The translations under genes and the position numbers were made by a program. A stretch of 64,000 bases of DNA from the NCBI RefSeq assembly GCF_033100095.1, contig NZ_CP136921.1:1954501-2018500 (forward strand), read 5' to 3'. The notes under the pieces were generated by a model, which was not told the DNA's origin, ran no database searches, and worked only from the letters and a program-made list of their open reading frames with translations. The first letter of the stretch is position 1; each line of letters starts with the position of its first letter. Shown piece after piece: positions 53,901 through 64,000 of the stretch. Source of the DNA: Diaphorobacter limosus. Its GTDB lineage: Bacteria; Pseudomonadota; Gammaproteobacteria; Burkholderiales; Burkholderiaceae_C.

Positions 53901-56900
53901 AGGGTGGGGGTGGGGGCCGGCGCCCTGGGCATCCCCCCTCACCCCTGCCCTCTCCCGCAAGCGGGAGAGGGAGTCATAGGGCGGCACGCCGTCGTGGACT
54001 GCATGGCCACCCTCGCCCAGCGCCTGCTCATACTCGCGCAGCGCCGCGCCGGTGTGCGAGCTGGCGTGCCGGCGCAAGTCCTCGGGCGTGCCCTCGGCCA
54101 CCAGCTGGCCACCGGCGTCGCCGCCCTCGGGGCCCAGGTCGATGAGCCAGTCGCTGGCGCGGATCACGTCCAGGTTGTGCTCGATGACAATCAGCGAATG
54201 GCCCGCTTCCATGAGCTTGCGCAGCGCGCGCATCAGCTTGGCGATGTCGTCGAAATGCAGGCCGGTGGTGGGCTCGTCGAACAAAAACAGCGTGCCCTTG
54301 CGCGCCAGCGGCTGGCGCGACTTGGCCTGGCTCCTGGCGGCGTCGGCCAGAAAGCCGGCGAGCTTCAGGCGCTGGGCCTCGCCCCCGGATAGCGTGGGCA
54401 CGGGCTGGCCCAGGCGCACGTACTCCAGGCCCACGTCCACTATGGGCTGCAGGGCGCGGATCACCTCGCGATCCTTGGCGAACAGCTGGGCGGCCTCGTG
54501 CACGGTCAGCTCCAGCACATCGGCCACACTCATCGTTCGCCCTCCGCGCTCTATGCGCACCTCCAGGATCTCGGGCCGGTAGCGCCGGCCGTCGCAGTCC
54601 GGGCAGCGCAGATAGACGTCCGACAGGAACTGCATCTCCACATGCTCGAAGCCCGAGCCGCCGCAGGTGGGGCAGCGCCCGTCGCCCGAGTTGAAGCTGA
54701 ACTTGGCGGCCGTGTAGCCGCGCTCGCGCGACAGCGGCGCGGTGGCGAAGATCTCGCGAATGGCGTCCCACGCGCCTACATAGCTCACGGGGTTCGAACG
54801 CGCCGTCTTGCCAATGGGGGACTGATCCACGAACACCACGTCGCTCAAATGGTCCGCGCCCAGCAGGCGCTCATGGGCGCCGGGTGACTCCGTGGCCTTG
54901 CCGAAGTGGCGCATCAGCGCGGGCGCCAGGATGTCCTGGATCAGCGTGGACTTGCCCGAGCCCGACACGCCGGTGACGGTGACCAGGCGCTGCAGCGGGA
55001 ACTCCACCGTCACGTCCCGCAGGTTGTGCTGGCGTGCGCCTTCGAGAATCAGGCGCGGCGTGGCCTCGGTGACCATGCGCTTGAGGCCCGTGCCTATCTG
55101 CCTGTGCCCGCCCAGGTATTGGCCGGTCAGCGTATCCGCCCGGCGCAGCGCGGCCACGCTGCCGTCGAACACGATCTGCCCGCCGCGTTCGCCCGGGCCG
55201 GGGCCCATGTCGATGATGCGGTCGGCCGCCAGCATCACCGCCGGGTCATGCTCCACCACCACCAGGGTGTTGCCGGCATCGCGCAGGCGCAGCATGGCCT
55301 GGTTGATGCGCTGCATGTCGCGCGGGTGCAGGCCTATGCTGGGCTCGTCGAGCACGAACAGGGTGTTGACCAGGGACGTGCCCAGGGCCGTGGTCAGGTT
55401 AATGCGCTGCACCTCGCCGCCCGACAGCGTGCGGCTTTGCCGATCCAGCGTGAGATAGCCGATGCCGACGTCGCACAGGTATTTGAGGCGGGTGGCAATC
55501 TCTTCGTGCAGCAGCGCCAGGGCCTGTATCTCCCCGGTATTTACTCCCTCGCCCCCTTGGGGGAGAGGGTGGGGGTGAGGGGGTAGATCGAGCGCAGCGC
55601 CAGCTGCGGGCCCACCCTCACCCCTGCCCTCTCCCGCCTGCGGGAGAGGGAGAAGCGCCGCAAAAAACCGCCGCAGCCGCTCAATCGGCAGCAGCATCAA
55701 ATCATGCAGACACAGCCCCGGTAGCGCCTCCAGCTGCTCACGGCTCCAATCCACGCCCTGCGGCATGAAGCGCCGCGCGGGCTCCAGCACCGCATCGGCA
55801 TCCTGCTTGCCGCCCACGCGCCATAGCAGGCTCTCGGTCTTCAGGCGCGCGCCGGCGCAGCTGGGGCATGGCGTGTAGCTGCGGTACTTGGACAGCAGCA
55901 CGCGGATGTGCATCTTGTAGGCCTTGGTCTCCAGGTAGGCGAAGAAGCGCCTGATGCCATACCACTGGCGGTTCCAGTTGCCCTCCTTGAAGCCCGGCGT
56001 GCCCTCTATCACCCAATGCCGCTGCTCGGCCGTGAGCTTGTACCAGGGCGTGTCGCGCGGAATGCCGGCGTCCTCGGCATAGCGCATCAGGTCGTCCTGG
56101 CACTCCTTCCAGGCCGGCGTCTGAATCGGCTTGATGGCGCCGGCGCGCAGCGTCAGCCTGTGGTTCGGAATCACCAGGCCCCAGTCCACACCGATGACCC
56201 GGCCAAAGCCGCGGCAGCTGTCGCAGGCGCCCACGGCCGAGTTGAACGAGAACATCGAGGCGATGGGCTCGGCGTAGCGCAGGTCGCTGTCGGGGCAGTG
56301 CAGCCCCGTGGAAAACCTCCACAACTCCGGCTCGCCCTGATCGCGCAGGCGATACACGTTGAGCCGCCCCCCGCCGCGCTTGAGCGCTACCTCTATGGCC
56401 TCGATGACGCGCGCGCGCTCCACGCCTGCCATGCGAAAACGGTCGGCCACCACGTCCAGCAGCTTTTTGTCGCCCAGTTCGCGCTCGGCCTGCACCTTGG
56501 TGAAGCCGCTGGCCGACAGCCATTGCTCCAGCTGCTCGGCTGTGATGCTGGCGGGCAGCTCCACCGGGAAAGTGAGCACGATGCGCGGGTCGCCCTCTTG
56601 CGCGCAGCGCGCCTGCAGCTCGGCATGAATCGTGTCCGGCGAGTCGTGGCGCACGCCCTGCGCGGTCTGGCGGTCGAACAGCTGGCCGGCGCGCGCGAAC
56701 AGCAGTTTCAGGTGGTCGTTCAGCTCGGTCATCGTGCCCACGGTGGAGCGCGAGCTGCGCACCGGGTTTGTCTGGTCGATGGCAATCGCCGGCGGCACGC
56801 CCTCCACCTTGTCCACGGCCGGCTTGTCCATGCGCTCGAGGAACTGGCGCGCGTAGGCGCTGAAGGTCTCCACGTAGCGACGCTGGCCCTCGGCGTACAG

Positions 56901-57038
56901 GGTGTCGAACACCAGGCTGGACTTGCCCGAGCCGCTGGGGCCGGTGACCACGGTCAGTTCACCCGTGCGTATGTCCAGGTCGAGGTTCTTGAGGTTGTGC
57001 TGGCGCGCGCCGTGGATGCGTATCAGTCCCTGGGTCAT
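50964..57038 (-). CDS. uvrA: Tandem-duplicated UvrA-like excinuclease ATPase
   Basis: A 2,024-residue protein with two complete UvrA units, about twice the normal 940. Four Walker A motifs are visible: GPSGSGKS (33-40) and GVSGSGKST near 691, 1083 and 1698, each with [11 protein letters not shown] and DEPT/DEPS motifs. Zinc-type CxxC pairs (CPTCGGSG...[14 protein letters not shown]...CERCHG) are present in both units. UvrA recognises bulky DNA lesions with UvrB. In-frame repeat insertions at about 460-505, 1020-1050 and 1583-1670 fall between domains. ATG at 57038 gives [20 protein letters not shown]. No SOS box was seen. It may be an accessory UvrA rather than the only one. Confidence 0.9.
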   Translation of the reverse strand: MTQGLIRIHGARQHNLKNLDLDIRTGELTVVTGPSGSGKSSLVFDTLYAEGQRRYVETFSAYARQFLERMDKPAVDKVEGVPPAIAIDQTNPVRSSRSTVGTMTELNDHLKLLFARAGQLFDRQTAQGVRHDSPDTIHAELQARCAQEGDPRIVLTFPVELPASITAEQLEQWLSASGFTKVQAERELGDKKLLDVVADRFRMAGVERARVIEAIEVALKRGGGRLNVYRLRDQGEPELWRFSTGLHCPDSDLRYAEPIASMFSFNSAVGACDSCRGFGRVIGVDWGLVIPNHRLTLRAGAIKPIQTPAWKECQDDLMRYAEDAGIPRDTPWYKLTAEQRHWVIEGTPGFKEGNWNRQWYGIRRFFAYLETKAYKMHIRVLLSKYRSYTPCPSCAGARLKTESLLWRVGGKQDADAVLEPARRFMPQGVDWSREQLEALPGLCLHDLMLLPIERLRRFFAALLPLPQAGEGRGEGGPAAGAALDLPPHPHPLPQGGEGVNTGEIQALALLHEEIATRLKYLCDVGIGYLTLDRQSRTLSGGEVQRINLTTALGTSLVNTLFVLDEPSIGLHPRDMQRINQAMLRLRDAGNTLVVVEHDPAVMLAADRIIDMGPGPGERGGQIVFDGSVAALRRADTLTGQYLGGHRQIGTGLKRMVTEATPRLILEGARQHNLRDVTVEFPLQRLVTVTGVSGSGKSTLIQDILAPALMRHFGKATESPGAHERLLGADHLSDVVFVDQSPIGKTARSNPVSYVGAWDAIREIFATAPLSRERGYTAAKFSFNSGDGRCPTCGGSGFEHVEMQFLSDVYLRCPDCDGRRYRPEILEVRIERGGRTMSVADVLELTVHEAAQLFAKDREVIRALQPIVDVGLEYVRLGQPVPTLSGGEAQRLKLAGFLADAARSQAKSRQPLARKGTLFLFDEPTTGLHFDDIAKLMRALRKLMEAGHSLIVIEHNLDVIRASDWLIDLGPEGGDAGGQLVAEGTPEDLRRHASSHTGAALREYEQALGEGGHAVHDGVPPYDSLSRLRERAGVRGDAQGAGPHPHPLPEGEGAAANAIQIINAREHNLKHLNVNIPRGRFNVITGVSGSGKSTLAFDILFNEGQRRYLESLNAYARSIVQPAGRPEVDAVYGIPPTVAIEQRLSRGGRKSTVGTTTEVWHFLRLLYVKLGVQHCVHDGAAVQPQTSESIAAQLLTQFRDQHIGLLAPLVLNRKGVYTELADWARPRGYTHLRVDGNFLPTTGFPRLDRFKEHTIELPVASLDVSPEHEDALRSALSKALELGKGVLHVLSGLDGLEQAMEEGAPTAHIGRLQVFSTKRACPVCATSYAELDPRLFSYNSKHGWCPDCVGTGVRLTKEQRKAFDDSVQSDDRGREQIFAEPEVEDLADAACPSCAGTRLNPVARAVRFAGTPITEVARLAVSEVRQWIEDLRLTGREAEIARDLVPEIKSRLEFLEEVGLSYLTLDRGAPTLSGGEAQRIRLAAQLGSNLQGVCYVLDEPTIGLHARDNQILLNALKSLSDKGNTLVVVEHDEDTIRRADHLIDIGPSAGKRGGCLVAQGQVADLQAAADSQTGRYLLHAMRHPLQARRAVFLPPLPGEGRGGGQSLLDEKYEQNKPQTLDGKAQIAINLDVADPYLHPPPEGEGVNTAAAATPSPPAGGEGRGEGVSAPAPHWLTVLGAHLHNLQAVDLRLPLKRLVAVTGVSGSGKSTLARDVLLANVAAWVGQRATKAGREAMDAGKAPALVGCAGLQGFESVDRVLEVDQTPIGKTPRSCPATYIGFWDTIRKLFAETLEAKARGYAPGRFSFNTGEGRCPGCEGQGLRTIVMSFLPDVKVACERCHGARFNPETLAVTWRGKNIGDVLQMEVDEAVEFFASMPSIAHPLQLLKDVGLGYLTLGQPSPTLSGGEAQRIKLVTELTKVRDEVGRRGQKAPHTLYVLDEPTVGLHMADVHKLIQVLHRLVDGGHSVVVIEHDLDVIAEADWVIDLGPEGGKDGGRIVAAGTPEELVRLATHTGVALAPVLARG
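52030..52290 (-). repeat. Repeat cluster B-A-B in frame inside uvrA
   Basis: Between the two ATPase modules of the second UvrA unit lie element B copies (52040-52085, 52105-52135, 52235-52275) around a near-perfect element A (52154-52203: TTGATAGCTATTTGCGCTTT, ACCATCAAGCG, TTTGAGGC). All remain open in the uvrA frame and translate to Pro/Gly/Glu-rich peptides ([31 protein letters not shown]) plus [13 protein letters not shown]. Confidence 0.85.
53884..53975 (-). repeat. Element B pair in frame between the two UvrA units
   Basis: CCCTCTCCCTCTGGTAGAGG with GTGGGGGTGGGGG, then CCCCTCACCCCTGCCCTCTC with GCGGGAGAGGGAG. Read through as [15 protein letters not shown] and [13 protein letters not shown] in the linker that joins unit 1 to unit 2. 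Confidence 0.8.
55540..55655 (-). repeat. Element B pair in frame inside UvrA unit 1
   Basis: CTCCCTCGCCCCCTTGGGGG with AGAGGGTGGGGGTGAGGG, a short spacer, then CCCTCACCCCTGCCCTCTCC with GCGGGAGAGGGAG. Translated [15 protein letters not shown] and [12 protein letters not shown], inserted between two conserved UvrA segments (ERLRRFFA and [14 protein letters not shown]). Confidence 0.85.
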
Positions 57039-57159
57039 GGCCGGTCTTTGTTCGGTGAGGCGGAACATTCTAGGGATTCGGATTGCCCATTGAGCGTCGT
57101 GTCCGTTAGACTGCACCGCACCGCAAAACATTTGTTGACAAAAGCAAGGAGGCGATACC

Positions 57160-58272
57160 ATGCGCACATGGCAAAAATGGGGTAGCACCCTGATGCTGGG
57201 GGCGGCCCTCGGCACCGTACAGGCGCAGATTCTGGTGGGCCAGACGGCGGGGTTCTCGGGCGTGGTGGGCGCGGGCGTGCAGGAAACCGCCGCCGGCGCC
57301 AAGCTCTATATCGACGCCGTGAACGCCAAGGGCGGCGTACATGGGCAGAAGATCGAGCTGATCTCGCTGGACGACAAGTTCGACCCCAAGACCGCCGGCG
57401 AGAACGCCCGCGTGCTGATCGAGGACAAAAAGGTCGATGTGATGTTCCTCACCCGCGGCACGCCGCACACCGAGGCCATCATCCCGCACCTGGACAGGCA
57501 TGGCGTGGCCCTGGTGGCGCCCTCCACCGGCGCCATGGTGCTGCACCAGCCGGTGCGCAAGCATGTGTTCAACGTGCGCGCCACCTACCAGCGCGAGGCC
57601 GAGAAGGCCATGACCCATCTGGCCACGCTGGGCATGAACCGCATCGCCGTGCTGTATGCCGACGACAGCTTTGGCGCCGACGGCGTGGCCGGCGCCCAGA
57701 AAGGCCTGGACGCAGCCAGGCTGCAGCCGGTGGTGCTGGACAAGTTCAACCGCGCCCAACCCGACTTTGCTCCGCTGGCGGCCAGGATCGCCCAGGCGCA
57801 AGCCCAGGCGGTGCTGATCATTGGCTCGGGCACCACGGTGGCAGACGGCTATGCGGCGCTGCGCAAGGCGGGTTCCACGGCGCAGCTGGTCACCCTGTCG
57901 AACAACGCCTCCAGCGGTTTCATCAAGAGCCTGGGCGAGCAGGCGCGCGGCGTCATCGTCAGCCAGGTGTTCCCGAACGAGCGCAGCCTGGCCTATCCGC
58001 TGGTCAAGGAAGCCCTGGAACTGAGCAAGGCCGGCGGCCAGGGCGACATCAGCCCCGCCATGCTGGAGGGCTTTGCCGCCGCCAAGGTGCTGGTGGAAGG
58101 CCTGCGCCGCGCCGGCCCCAAGCCCACGCGCGAGAAGATACAGGCGGCGCTGGAGGCCATACAGCAGTACGACCTGGGCGGCCTGCCGATTTCATACGGC
58201 CAGAAGGATCACACAGGTCTCGACTTCGCCGATCTGTCCATCATTGGCGCAGACGGCAAGTTCCGCCGCTGA
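57160..58272 (+). CDS. ABC transporter substrate-binding protein, branched-chain amino-acid (LivK) type
   Basis: A 370-residue periplasmic binding protein. A signal peptide (cleavage near VQAQ-ILVG) is followed by the two-lobe Peripla_BP_6 fold: VGQTAGFSGVVGAGVQETAA, YIDAVNAKGGVHGQKIELIS, YADDSFGADGVAGAQKGLDA and LEGFAAAKVLVEGLRRAGPK. GCAAGGAGG precedes the ATG. No permease or ATPase gene is adjacent, so it is an orphan receptor, perhaps for amino or aromatic acids. A bidirectional terminator follows. Confidence 0.92.
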   Translation: MRTWQKWGSTLMLGAALGTVQAQILVGQTAGFSGVVGAGVQETAAGAKLYIDAVNAKGGVHGQKIELISLDDKFDPKTAGENARVLIEDKKVDVMFLTRGTPHTEAIIPHLDRHGVALVAPSTGAMVLHQPVRKHVFNVRATYQREAEKAMTHLATLGMNRIAVLYADDSFGADGVAGAQKGLDAARLQPVVLDKFNRAQPDFAPLAARIAQAQAQAVLIIGSGTTVADGYAALRKAGSTAQLVTLSNNASSGFIKSLGEQARGVIVSQVFPNERSLAYPLVKEALELSKAGGQGDISPAMLEGFAAAKVLVEGLRRAGPKPTREKIQAALEAIQQYDLGGLPISYGQKDHTGLDFADLSIIGADGKFRR

Positions 58273-58292
58273 AGGCGCCCCGCACAGCCCGT

Positions 58293-58321
58293 AAAAAAAA
58301 CCCGCCTGCGCGGGTTTTTTT
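58293..58321. terminator. Bidirectional rho-independent terminator
   Basis: A8-CCCGC-CTGC-GCGGG-T7: the stem AAAAACCCGC/GCGGGTTTTT with a 4-base loop has U-runs on both strands. It serves the binding-protein gene (plus) and the small membrane-protein gene (minus). Confidence 0.9.
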
Positions 58322-58338
58322 GTTGGCAAGCGGTGGCA

Positions 58339-58500
58339 CTACTTGGCGGCACCAGCGGCCGTTGGCGCGGCCGGCTCGGGCGCATGCACGGCGTCCGCTC
58401 CATGCTTTTCCCCGCTCATGTCCACCTTGTCCCCGGCCTGCATGATCACGAACAGCGATAGCGCCGCGAACAGCACGAATCCCAATACCAGCTTCCACAT
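58339..58500 (-). CDS. Small single-span membrane protein
   Basis: A 53-residue protein: MWKLVLGFVLFAALSLFVIM forms one membrane helix, followed by a short hydrophilic Ala/Pro-rich tail (GADAVHAPEPAAPTAAGAAK). CAGGAGACAGGC precedes the ATG at 58500. It lies between two terminators and so is its own transcription unit. Family not recognised; similar small proteins occur in relatives, as far as I recall. Confidence 0.65.
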   Translation of the reverse strand: MWKLVLGFVLFAALSLFVIMQAGDKVDMSGEKHGADAVHAPEPAAPTAAGAAK

Positions 58501-58540
58501 GCCTGTCTCCTGATGGTTGTTGTGAGAACGGGCCGCCCAC

Positions 58541-58571
58541 AAAAAAGGCCCCACACGGATGTGTGAGGCCT
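58541..58571 (-). terminator. Rho-independent terminator after the porin gene
   Basis: AGGCCCCACAC and GTGTGAGGCCT pair over 10 of 11 positions with a GGAT loop. On the minus strand the stem is followed by TTTTTTGTG. About 70 bp after the porin stop. Confidence 0.85.
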
Positions 58572-58641
58572 GTTCTCTCTGGCTCCAAGCCCGACTCGAT
58601 TGAATCAGGCCTGGGTTGCAGGCAGCCTACGCTGCGGGAGA

Positions 58642-59625
58642 TCAGAAGTTGTGGCGCACGCCCAGGGCGAAGGAGCTGAAGTCAGCGCCAGCAGCACCAG
58701 TCACGTAATCGGCGCCAGCCTTGTTGTCCACCTTGGTGTAGTAGGTGTAAACCTTGGTGCGCTTGCTCAGGTTGTAGTTGTAGCCCAGAGTCCACTGCGT
58801 GGCGGCGCTATCGGCCACCTTGCTCCACTTGGCCGCACGACCCAGGTTCACGTGGAACTCGGAAGCGCCCAGGGTGTACATGCCCGACAGGCGATAGTTG
58901 TTGCGTGTCCCGATCACATCCTGGTCGTTGCGCTGGTAGTAGCCGCCAACCGTGAACTGACCGAAGGTGTACAAGGCGCGCAGGCCCAGTTGCTTGTCGT
59001 CGTCGACTTGGCTATAGCCGGCACCCAGGGCCAGGGCACCCAGGTTGTAGTTAGCTGCCAGGTCGTAACCGTTCTTCTTCGCGCCAGCCTTTTCATGCAG
59101 CGATACTGCGGCCTCTAGAACCAGGCCACCCAGGTTGGGGCTGGTATAGCCAATCTTGTTGCCAGAGCCCAGACTGGCCGGGGAGCTGAACCACACCGGA
59201 TCACGGTACAGAGCGTCAGATGACGAACCCGTGTCATGGTTGTGCATGCTCACGTAGTCGGCCGTGGCGTAGTACGAAGCGGGGAAGAAGTTACCCAAGC
59301 GCACCATGCCGAAGCCACCCGACAGATTCACTTCACTCTGGCGGCCAAAGGTCATGCCACCAGTGGAAGAAGAGCCAGCACCAGTGTCAGACTCGAAACC
59401 GCTTTCCAACTGGAAGCCAGCCTTCAGACCACCACCCAGGTCTTCCGTACCACGGACACCCCAGCGCGAATTGTTGTTAAACAGACCGGTCGTAGAAACG
59501 TCGCCAACCTTTTGACGTTCCACCGTAGTGTTCACGCGGCCATACAGGGTGACGCTGCTTTGCGCCATGACGGTGGAGGCGCCAGTTGCGGCAACCAGGG
59601 CGAGCAGGAGGTGTTTCTTTTGCAT
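58642..59625 (-). CDS. Gram-negative trimeric porin (Omp32-like)
   Basis: A 327-residue outer-membrane 16-strand porin. Signal MQKKHLLLALVAATGASTVM (cleavage near MAQ-SSVT), then SSVTLYGRVNTTVE, the eyelet-loop region, alternating amphipathic strands and a terminal Phe (FALGVRHNF) for BAM recognition. Comamonadaceae porins of this type favour anions and organic acids. Codon use is less GC-biased than the neighbours, as usual for a highly expressed gene. Terminators flank it. Confidence 0.93.
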   Translation of the reverse strand: MQKKHLLLALVAATGASTVMAQSSVTLYGRVNTTVERQKVGDVSTTGLFNNNSRWGVRGTEDLGGGLKAGFQLESGFESDTGAGSSSTGGMTFGRQSEVNLSGGFGMVRLGNFFPASYYATADYVSMHNHDTGSSSDALYRDPVWFSSPASLGSGNKIGYTSPNLGGLVLEAAVSLHEKAGAKKNGYDLAANYNLGALALGAGYSQVDDDKQLGLRALYTFGQFTVGGYYQRNDQDVIGTRNNYRLSGMYTLGASEFHVNLGRAAKWSKVADSAATQWTLGYNYNLSKRTKVYTYYTKVDNKAGADYVTGAAGADFSSFALGVRHNF

Positions 59626-59719
59626 ATGGGTTCCTTGAATGTTTGTGTCTATCAGGGGTAGTAGGCACCGCTTGCGGCCTGCCTATGGCCGGTGAGCGCC
59701 TTGTGCGTCTACAGCCCCG

Positions 59720-59803
59720 ATTTTAGGAGCTGGAGCCTTGGAGCCTTGCAATCGGTTTGCAATCTGACGTTTAAACGCAACAGCCCCGCCGGGGCGGGGC
59801 TGT
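59720..59803 (-). promoter_or_regulatory. Porin upstream region with direct repeats and GC hairpin
   Basis: On the minus strand the direct repeats GATTGCAA-ACC-GATTGCAA and GGCTCCAA/GGCTCCAG precede TAAAAT (59725-59720), a plausible -10 about 95 bp before the porin start. At 59780-59803 ACAGCCCCGCC/GGCGGGGCTGT is a strong stem about 40 bp after the MHS-transporter stop; it lacks a clear U-run and may be its terminator. Confidence 0.4.
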
Positions 59804-59841
59804 CGTCAGGGGGCCGTCACGCCGGCTCGGGGCGGCAAGGC

Positions 59842-61524
<1,683 letters not shown>

Positions 61525-61547
61525 TGCTTGTCTCCTAGTTGGTTTTG

Positions 61548-61577
61548 AAACACAGGTGCTTACAAATGCCTGTGTTT
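61548..61577 (-). promoter_or_regulatory. Inverted repeat in the MHS-transporter leader
   Basis: AAACACAGG (61548-61556) and CCTGTGTTT (61569-61577) are a perfect 9-bp inverted repeat with a 12-bp centre, ending 24 bp before the transporter start. It could be a repressor operator or an mRNA hairpin. Confidence 0.55.
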
Positions 61578-61838
61578 GCACTATCTGCCCGGCTACTGAC
61601 GGAGTGCTGACGCATTTCTTACGCAAGCTGACGACTGGCTGAATACAAACTTACAAGTTCGGAAGAAACCCTTAGGCGGCGTTTTTTGATGTGAAAAACC
61701 GGCCAAAACGGCCGAAATGCCGCGTTTTTGCTGCATTGCAGCGCGTAAGCGTTTGGTCAGCCCGGCTTCGCAGAATCCGCCCCGTTTGTGTATTGCGTCC
61801 ATTGCATGCACGGCGTTTCATCCCTCAAGGAGACAAGC
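61578..61838. other. Divergent intergenic region between the transporter and the DUF485-actP operon
   Basis: No coding sequence. It is AT-richer than average and contains GGCC-AAAAC-GGCC and repeated CTGACG/GCTGACG words (61604, 61628). Promoters for both operons must lie here, but no consensus pair stood out; a sigma54-type GG-N10-GC spacing was looked for and not found. Confidence 0.5.
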
Positions 61839-62147
61839 ATGAGTGACCCCGTCGTTGAAAAGATTCAACGCCATCCCAAGTACCAGGAGTTGCGCGCAAG
61901 GCGCAACCCGCTGGGTGTCGTCCTGACCATCCTGATGCTGGTCGTTTACTTTGGCTACATCGGCCTGATCGCGTTCGACAAGGCCTTCCTGGCCAAGCCG
62001 ATCGGCGCCGGCGTGACCACGCTGGGCGTGCCCATAGGCATGGGCGTGATCCTGTTCACCATCGCCATCACGGTCTACTACGTGCGCATCGCCAACAACA
62101 AGTTCGACGCGCTGACCGAAGAAATCCTCAAGGACGTCACCAAATGA
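61839..62147 (+). CDS. DUF485 family membrane protein (YjcH-like)
   Basis: A 102-residue inner-membrane protein with two helices ([20 protein letters not shown], about 25-46; [20 protein letters not shown], about 62-84). The N-terminal [15 protein letters not shown] is characteristic. It is the usual partner upstream of actP (yjcH-actP in E. coli). AAGGAGACAAGC precedes the ATG. The stop overlaps the actP start by 4 bp. Confidence 0.93.
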   Translation: MSDPVVEKIQRHPKYQELRARRNPLGVVLTILMLVVYFGYIGLIAFDKAFLAKPIGAGVTTLGVPIGMGVILFTIAITVYYVRIANNKFDALTEEILKDVTK

Positions 62148-63880
62148 AGCGCCTGCAAAACACCGCCAGCACGGCGCTGGCCCTGGCCGCCCTGTGGGCG
62201 AGCAATGTTGCTTACGCCGCCGGTGGCGACGTAGGTCAGGCCGCCAAGCAGGAGACCAACTGGACGGCCATCATCATGTTCGGCATCTTCGTGGTCGCCA
62301 CGCTGTGGATCACGAAATGGGCCGCCTCCAAGACCCGCTCCGCCGCCGACTTCTATACCGCCGGCGGCGGCATCACGGGTTTCCAGAACGGCCTGGCGAT
62401 TGCCGGCGACTACATGTCGGCCGCCTCCTTCCTGGGCATCTCGGCAGCCGTGATGGCCTCGGGCTATGACGGACTGATCTACTCCATCGGCTTCCTGGTG
62501 GGCTGGCCCATCATCACCTTCCTGATGGCCGACCGGCTGCGCAACCTGGGCAAGTTCACCTTTGCCGACGTGGCCGGCTACCGCTTCGAGCAGGCGCCGA
62601 TCCGCATGTTCGCGGCATCCGGCACGCTGATCGTGGTGGCCTTCTACCTGATCGCGCAGATGGTGGGTGCGGGCCAGCTGATCAAGCTGCTGTTCGGCCT
62701 GGAGTACTGGGTCGCGGTGGTCATCGTCGGCGCGCTGATGATGGTCTACGTGCTGTTCGGCGGCATGACGGCCACCACCTGGGTGCAGATCATCAAGGCC
62801 GTGCTGCTGCTGTGCGGCGTGACCTTCATGGCCTTCATGGTGCTGGCCAACTACGGCTTCAGCCCCGAGGCGCTGTTCGCCAAGGGTGTCGAAGTGCGCA
62901 CGCAGATCGCCGCCAACACCGGCCTGACGCCGGAAGAAGCAGCCAAGAAGGGCCTGTCCATCATGGGCCCGGGCGGCTTCATCAAGGATCCGATCTCGGC
63001 CATCTCCTTCGGCATGGCGCTGATGTTCGGCACCGCCGGCCTGCCCCACATCCTGATGCGCTTCTTCACCGTGCCCAACGCCAAGGAAGCCCGCAAGTCG
63101 GTGGGCTGGGCCACGGTGTGGATCGGCTACTTCTACATCCTGATCTTCATCATCGGCTTTGGCGCCATCACCATGGTGCTGACGAACCCCGAGATGGCCG
63201 ACACGGTCAAGGGCGTGATCAAGGGCGGCGCGGGCACGGCCAACATGGCGGCGGTGCTGGTGGCCAAGGCCGTGGGCGGCAACATCTTCTACGGCTTCAT
63301 CTCGGCCGTGGCCTTCGCCACCATCCTGGCCGTGGTGGCCGGCCTGACGCTGTCGGGCGCCTCGGCCGTGTCGCATGACCTGTACTCCACGGTCATCAAG
63401 AAGGGCAAGGCCGACAGCGCGGCCGAACTGAAAGTCTCGCGCATGACCACCCTGGCTCTGGGCGTCGTCGCGGTGATTCTGGGCATTGCCTTCGAGAAGC
63501 AGAACATCGCCTTCATGGTGTCGCTGGCCTTCGCTATCGCCGCCTCGGCCAACTTCCCGGCGCTGATCCTGTCCATCCTGTGGAAGGGCTGCACCACGCG
63601 CGGCGCGGTGTTCGGCGGCTTCCTGGGGCTGATCTCGTCGGTGGGTCTGACCGTCGTCTCGCCCTCGGTGTGGGAAGCCACGCTGGGCAACCCGGCCGGT
63701 TCGGCCCTGTTCCCCTACTCGTCGCCGGCGCTGTTCTCCATGACCATCGGCTTCGTCGGCGTGTGGCTGTTCTCGATCACCGACAGCAGCGCCCGCGCGG
63801 CCAAGGATCGCGCAGCCTTCCCGGCGCAGCAGGTGCGCTCGGAAACCGGCCTGGGCGCTTCCGGCGCATCCGGCCACTGA
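62144..63880 (+). CDS. actP: Cation/acetate symporter ActP
   Basis: A 578-residue sodium:solute symporter (SSS family) for acetate, glycolate and other small carboxylates. An N-terminal signal-like segment (to about AYAAGG) is followed by about 13 helices. [40 protein letters not shown] and [20 protein letters not shown] are ActP hallmarks. Coupled to the DUF485 gene; the usual acs partner is not in the window. A terminator follows. Confidence 0.96.
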   Translation: MKRLQNTASTALALAALWASNVAYAAGGDVGQAAKQETNWTAIIMFGIFVVATLWITKWAASKTRSAADFYTAGGGITGFQNGLAIAGDYMSAASFLGISAAVMASGYDGLIYSIGFLVGWPIITFLMADRLRNLGKFTFADVAGYRFEQAPIRMFAASGTLIVVAFYLIAQMVGAGQLIKLLFGLEYWVAVVIVGALMMVYVLFGGMTATTWVQIIKAVLLLCGVTFMAFMVLANYGFSPEALFAKGVEVRTQIAANTGLTPEEAAKKGLSIMGPGGFIKDPISAISFGMALMFGTAGLPHILMRFFTVPNAKEARKSVGWATVWIGYFYILIFIIGFGAITMVLTNPEMADTVKGVIKGGAGTANMAAVLVAKAVGGNIFYGFISAVAFATILAVVAGLTLSGASAVSHDLYSTVIKKGKADSAAELKVSRMTTLALGVVAVILGIAFEKQNIAFMVSLAFAIAASANFPALILSILWKGCTTRGAVFGGFLGLISSVGLTVVSPSVWEATLGNPAGSALFPYSSPALFSMTIGFVGVWLFSITDSSARAAKDRAAFPAQQVRSETGLGASGASGH

Positions 63881-63923
63881 TCGATTTCCAAGGAGGGAGG
63901 GGCTGCGAAGCCCCCATCAACGA

Positions 63924-63952
63924 AACCGGGCCCCACAAGGGCCCGGTTTTTT
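63924..63952 (+). terminator. Rho-independent terminator after actP
   Basis: AACCGGGCCC (63924-63933) pairs with GGGCCCGGTT (63939-63948), loop CACAA, followed by a T-run, about 45 bp after the actP stop. Confidence 0.92.
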
Positions 63953-64000
63953 GCTATCTTTAGAATAGCTTATTGCGCCGATAGACAGGCGGTTTATGCC
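63952..64000 (+). repeat. Element A copy at the right window edge
   Basis: AGAATAGCTTATTGCGCCGA then TAGACAGGCGG gives the AGCT arm and paired GCGCC/GGCGG core of element A, immediately after the actP terminator. The 3' part may continue beyond the window. Confidence 0.5.

Noticed and set aside
61740..61790. Possible sigma54 promoter (TGGTCA...TTCGC) before the DUF485-actP operon
   Set aside because: The GG-to-GC spacing is not 10 bp, so it does not fit the consensus.

Overview
The window reads as a chromosomal segment from a GC-rich betaproteobacterium, most likely Comamonadaceae (Acidovorax/Alicycliphilus/Comamonas-like). This rests on the many Bug-type periplasmic receptors, an Omp32-like porin, a beta-type DksA with a single cysteine in its zinc-finger region, and small dispersed palindromes that I associate with this family. 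No insertion sequence, prophage, CRISPR array or tRNA was recognised.

Region by region. (1) 1-4740, minus strand: the head of the division and cell-wall cluster, mraZ-rsmH-ftsL-ftsI-murE (murE runs off the left edge), with an MraZ-type operator of four 10-bp-spaced boxes. (2) 4901-13681, minus: hslVU protease, a STAS protein, dksA, a COG0523 metal GTPase, a hexameric tyrosine-coordinated heme protein, and the xerC/DUF484/dapF group. (3) 13741-22743: a Nudix plus metallo-beta-lactamase fusion, an S4/pseudouridine-synthase homologue that has lost its catalytic Asp, a pair of truncated divergent genes, an enlarged rnpB, cysK, a J-domain protein, a FAD protein and a PcaC-like protein. (4) 22783-44758: organic-acid and acyl-CoA catabolism. 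A CitE-like lyase, CaiB-type CoA-transferase and LigI-like hydrolase cluster is followed by a long minus-strand set resembling a pimeloyl-CoA (pim) operon: HAD/hydratase, thiolase, two acyl-CoA dehydrogenases, hydratase, thioesterase, CoA-transferase, flavin oxidoreductase, etfB and etfA. Five Bug receptors are interspersed. Two LysR regulators sit at the divergent promoters. (5) 44761-50805: lipoprotein, htpX, DUF3025, pyrC, a MazEF-type toxin-antitoxin pair with a palindromic operator, and small redox or stress proteins. (6) 50964-57038: a 2,024-residue tandem UvrA. (7) 57160-64000: an amino-acid-type binding protein, a porin, an MHS-family transporter and the DUF485-actP acetate permease pair.

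The least ordinary signal is a set of small dispersed repeats. Element A is about 50 bp: ATAGCTG, then TTGCGCTT, a short spacer, AAGCGC and GAGGC. Element B is a GC-rich palindrome built on CCCTCTCCC/GGGAGAGGG. A is repeatedly followed by B, giving a composite unit. Copies lie in intergenic gaps and also inside open reading frames: dapF, DUF3025 and uvrA read element A in the same strand sense and the same frame, the Nudix-MBL gene and murE read degenerate copies in the opposite sense, and uvrA also carries several B copies in frame. This is reminiscent of coding palindromic elements in Rickettsia.

Many long open frames antisense to these genes are by-products of high third-position GC and were not annotated.
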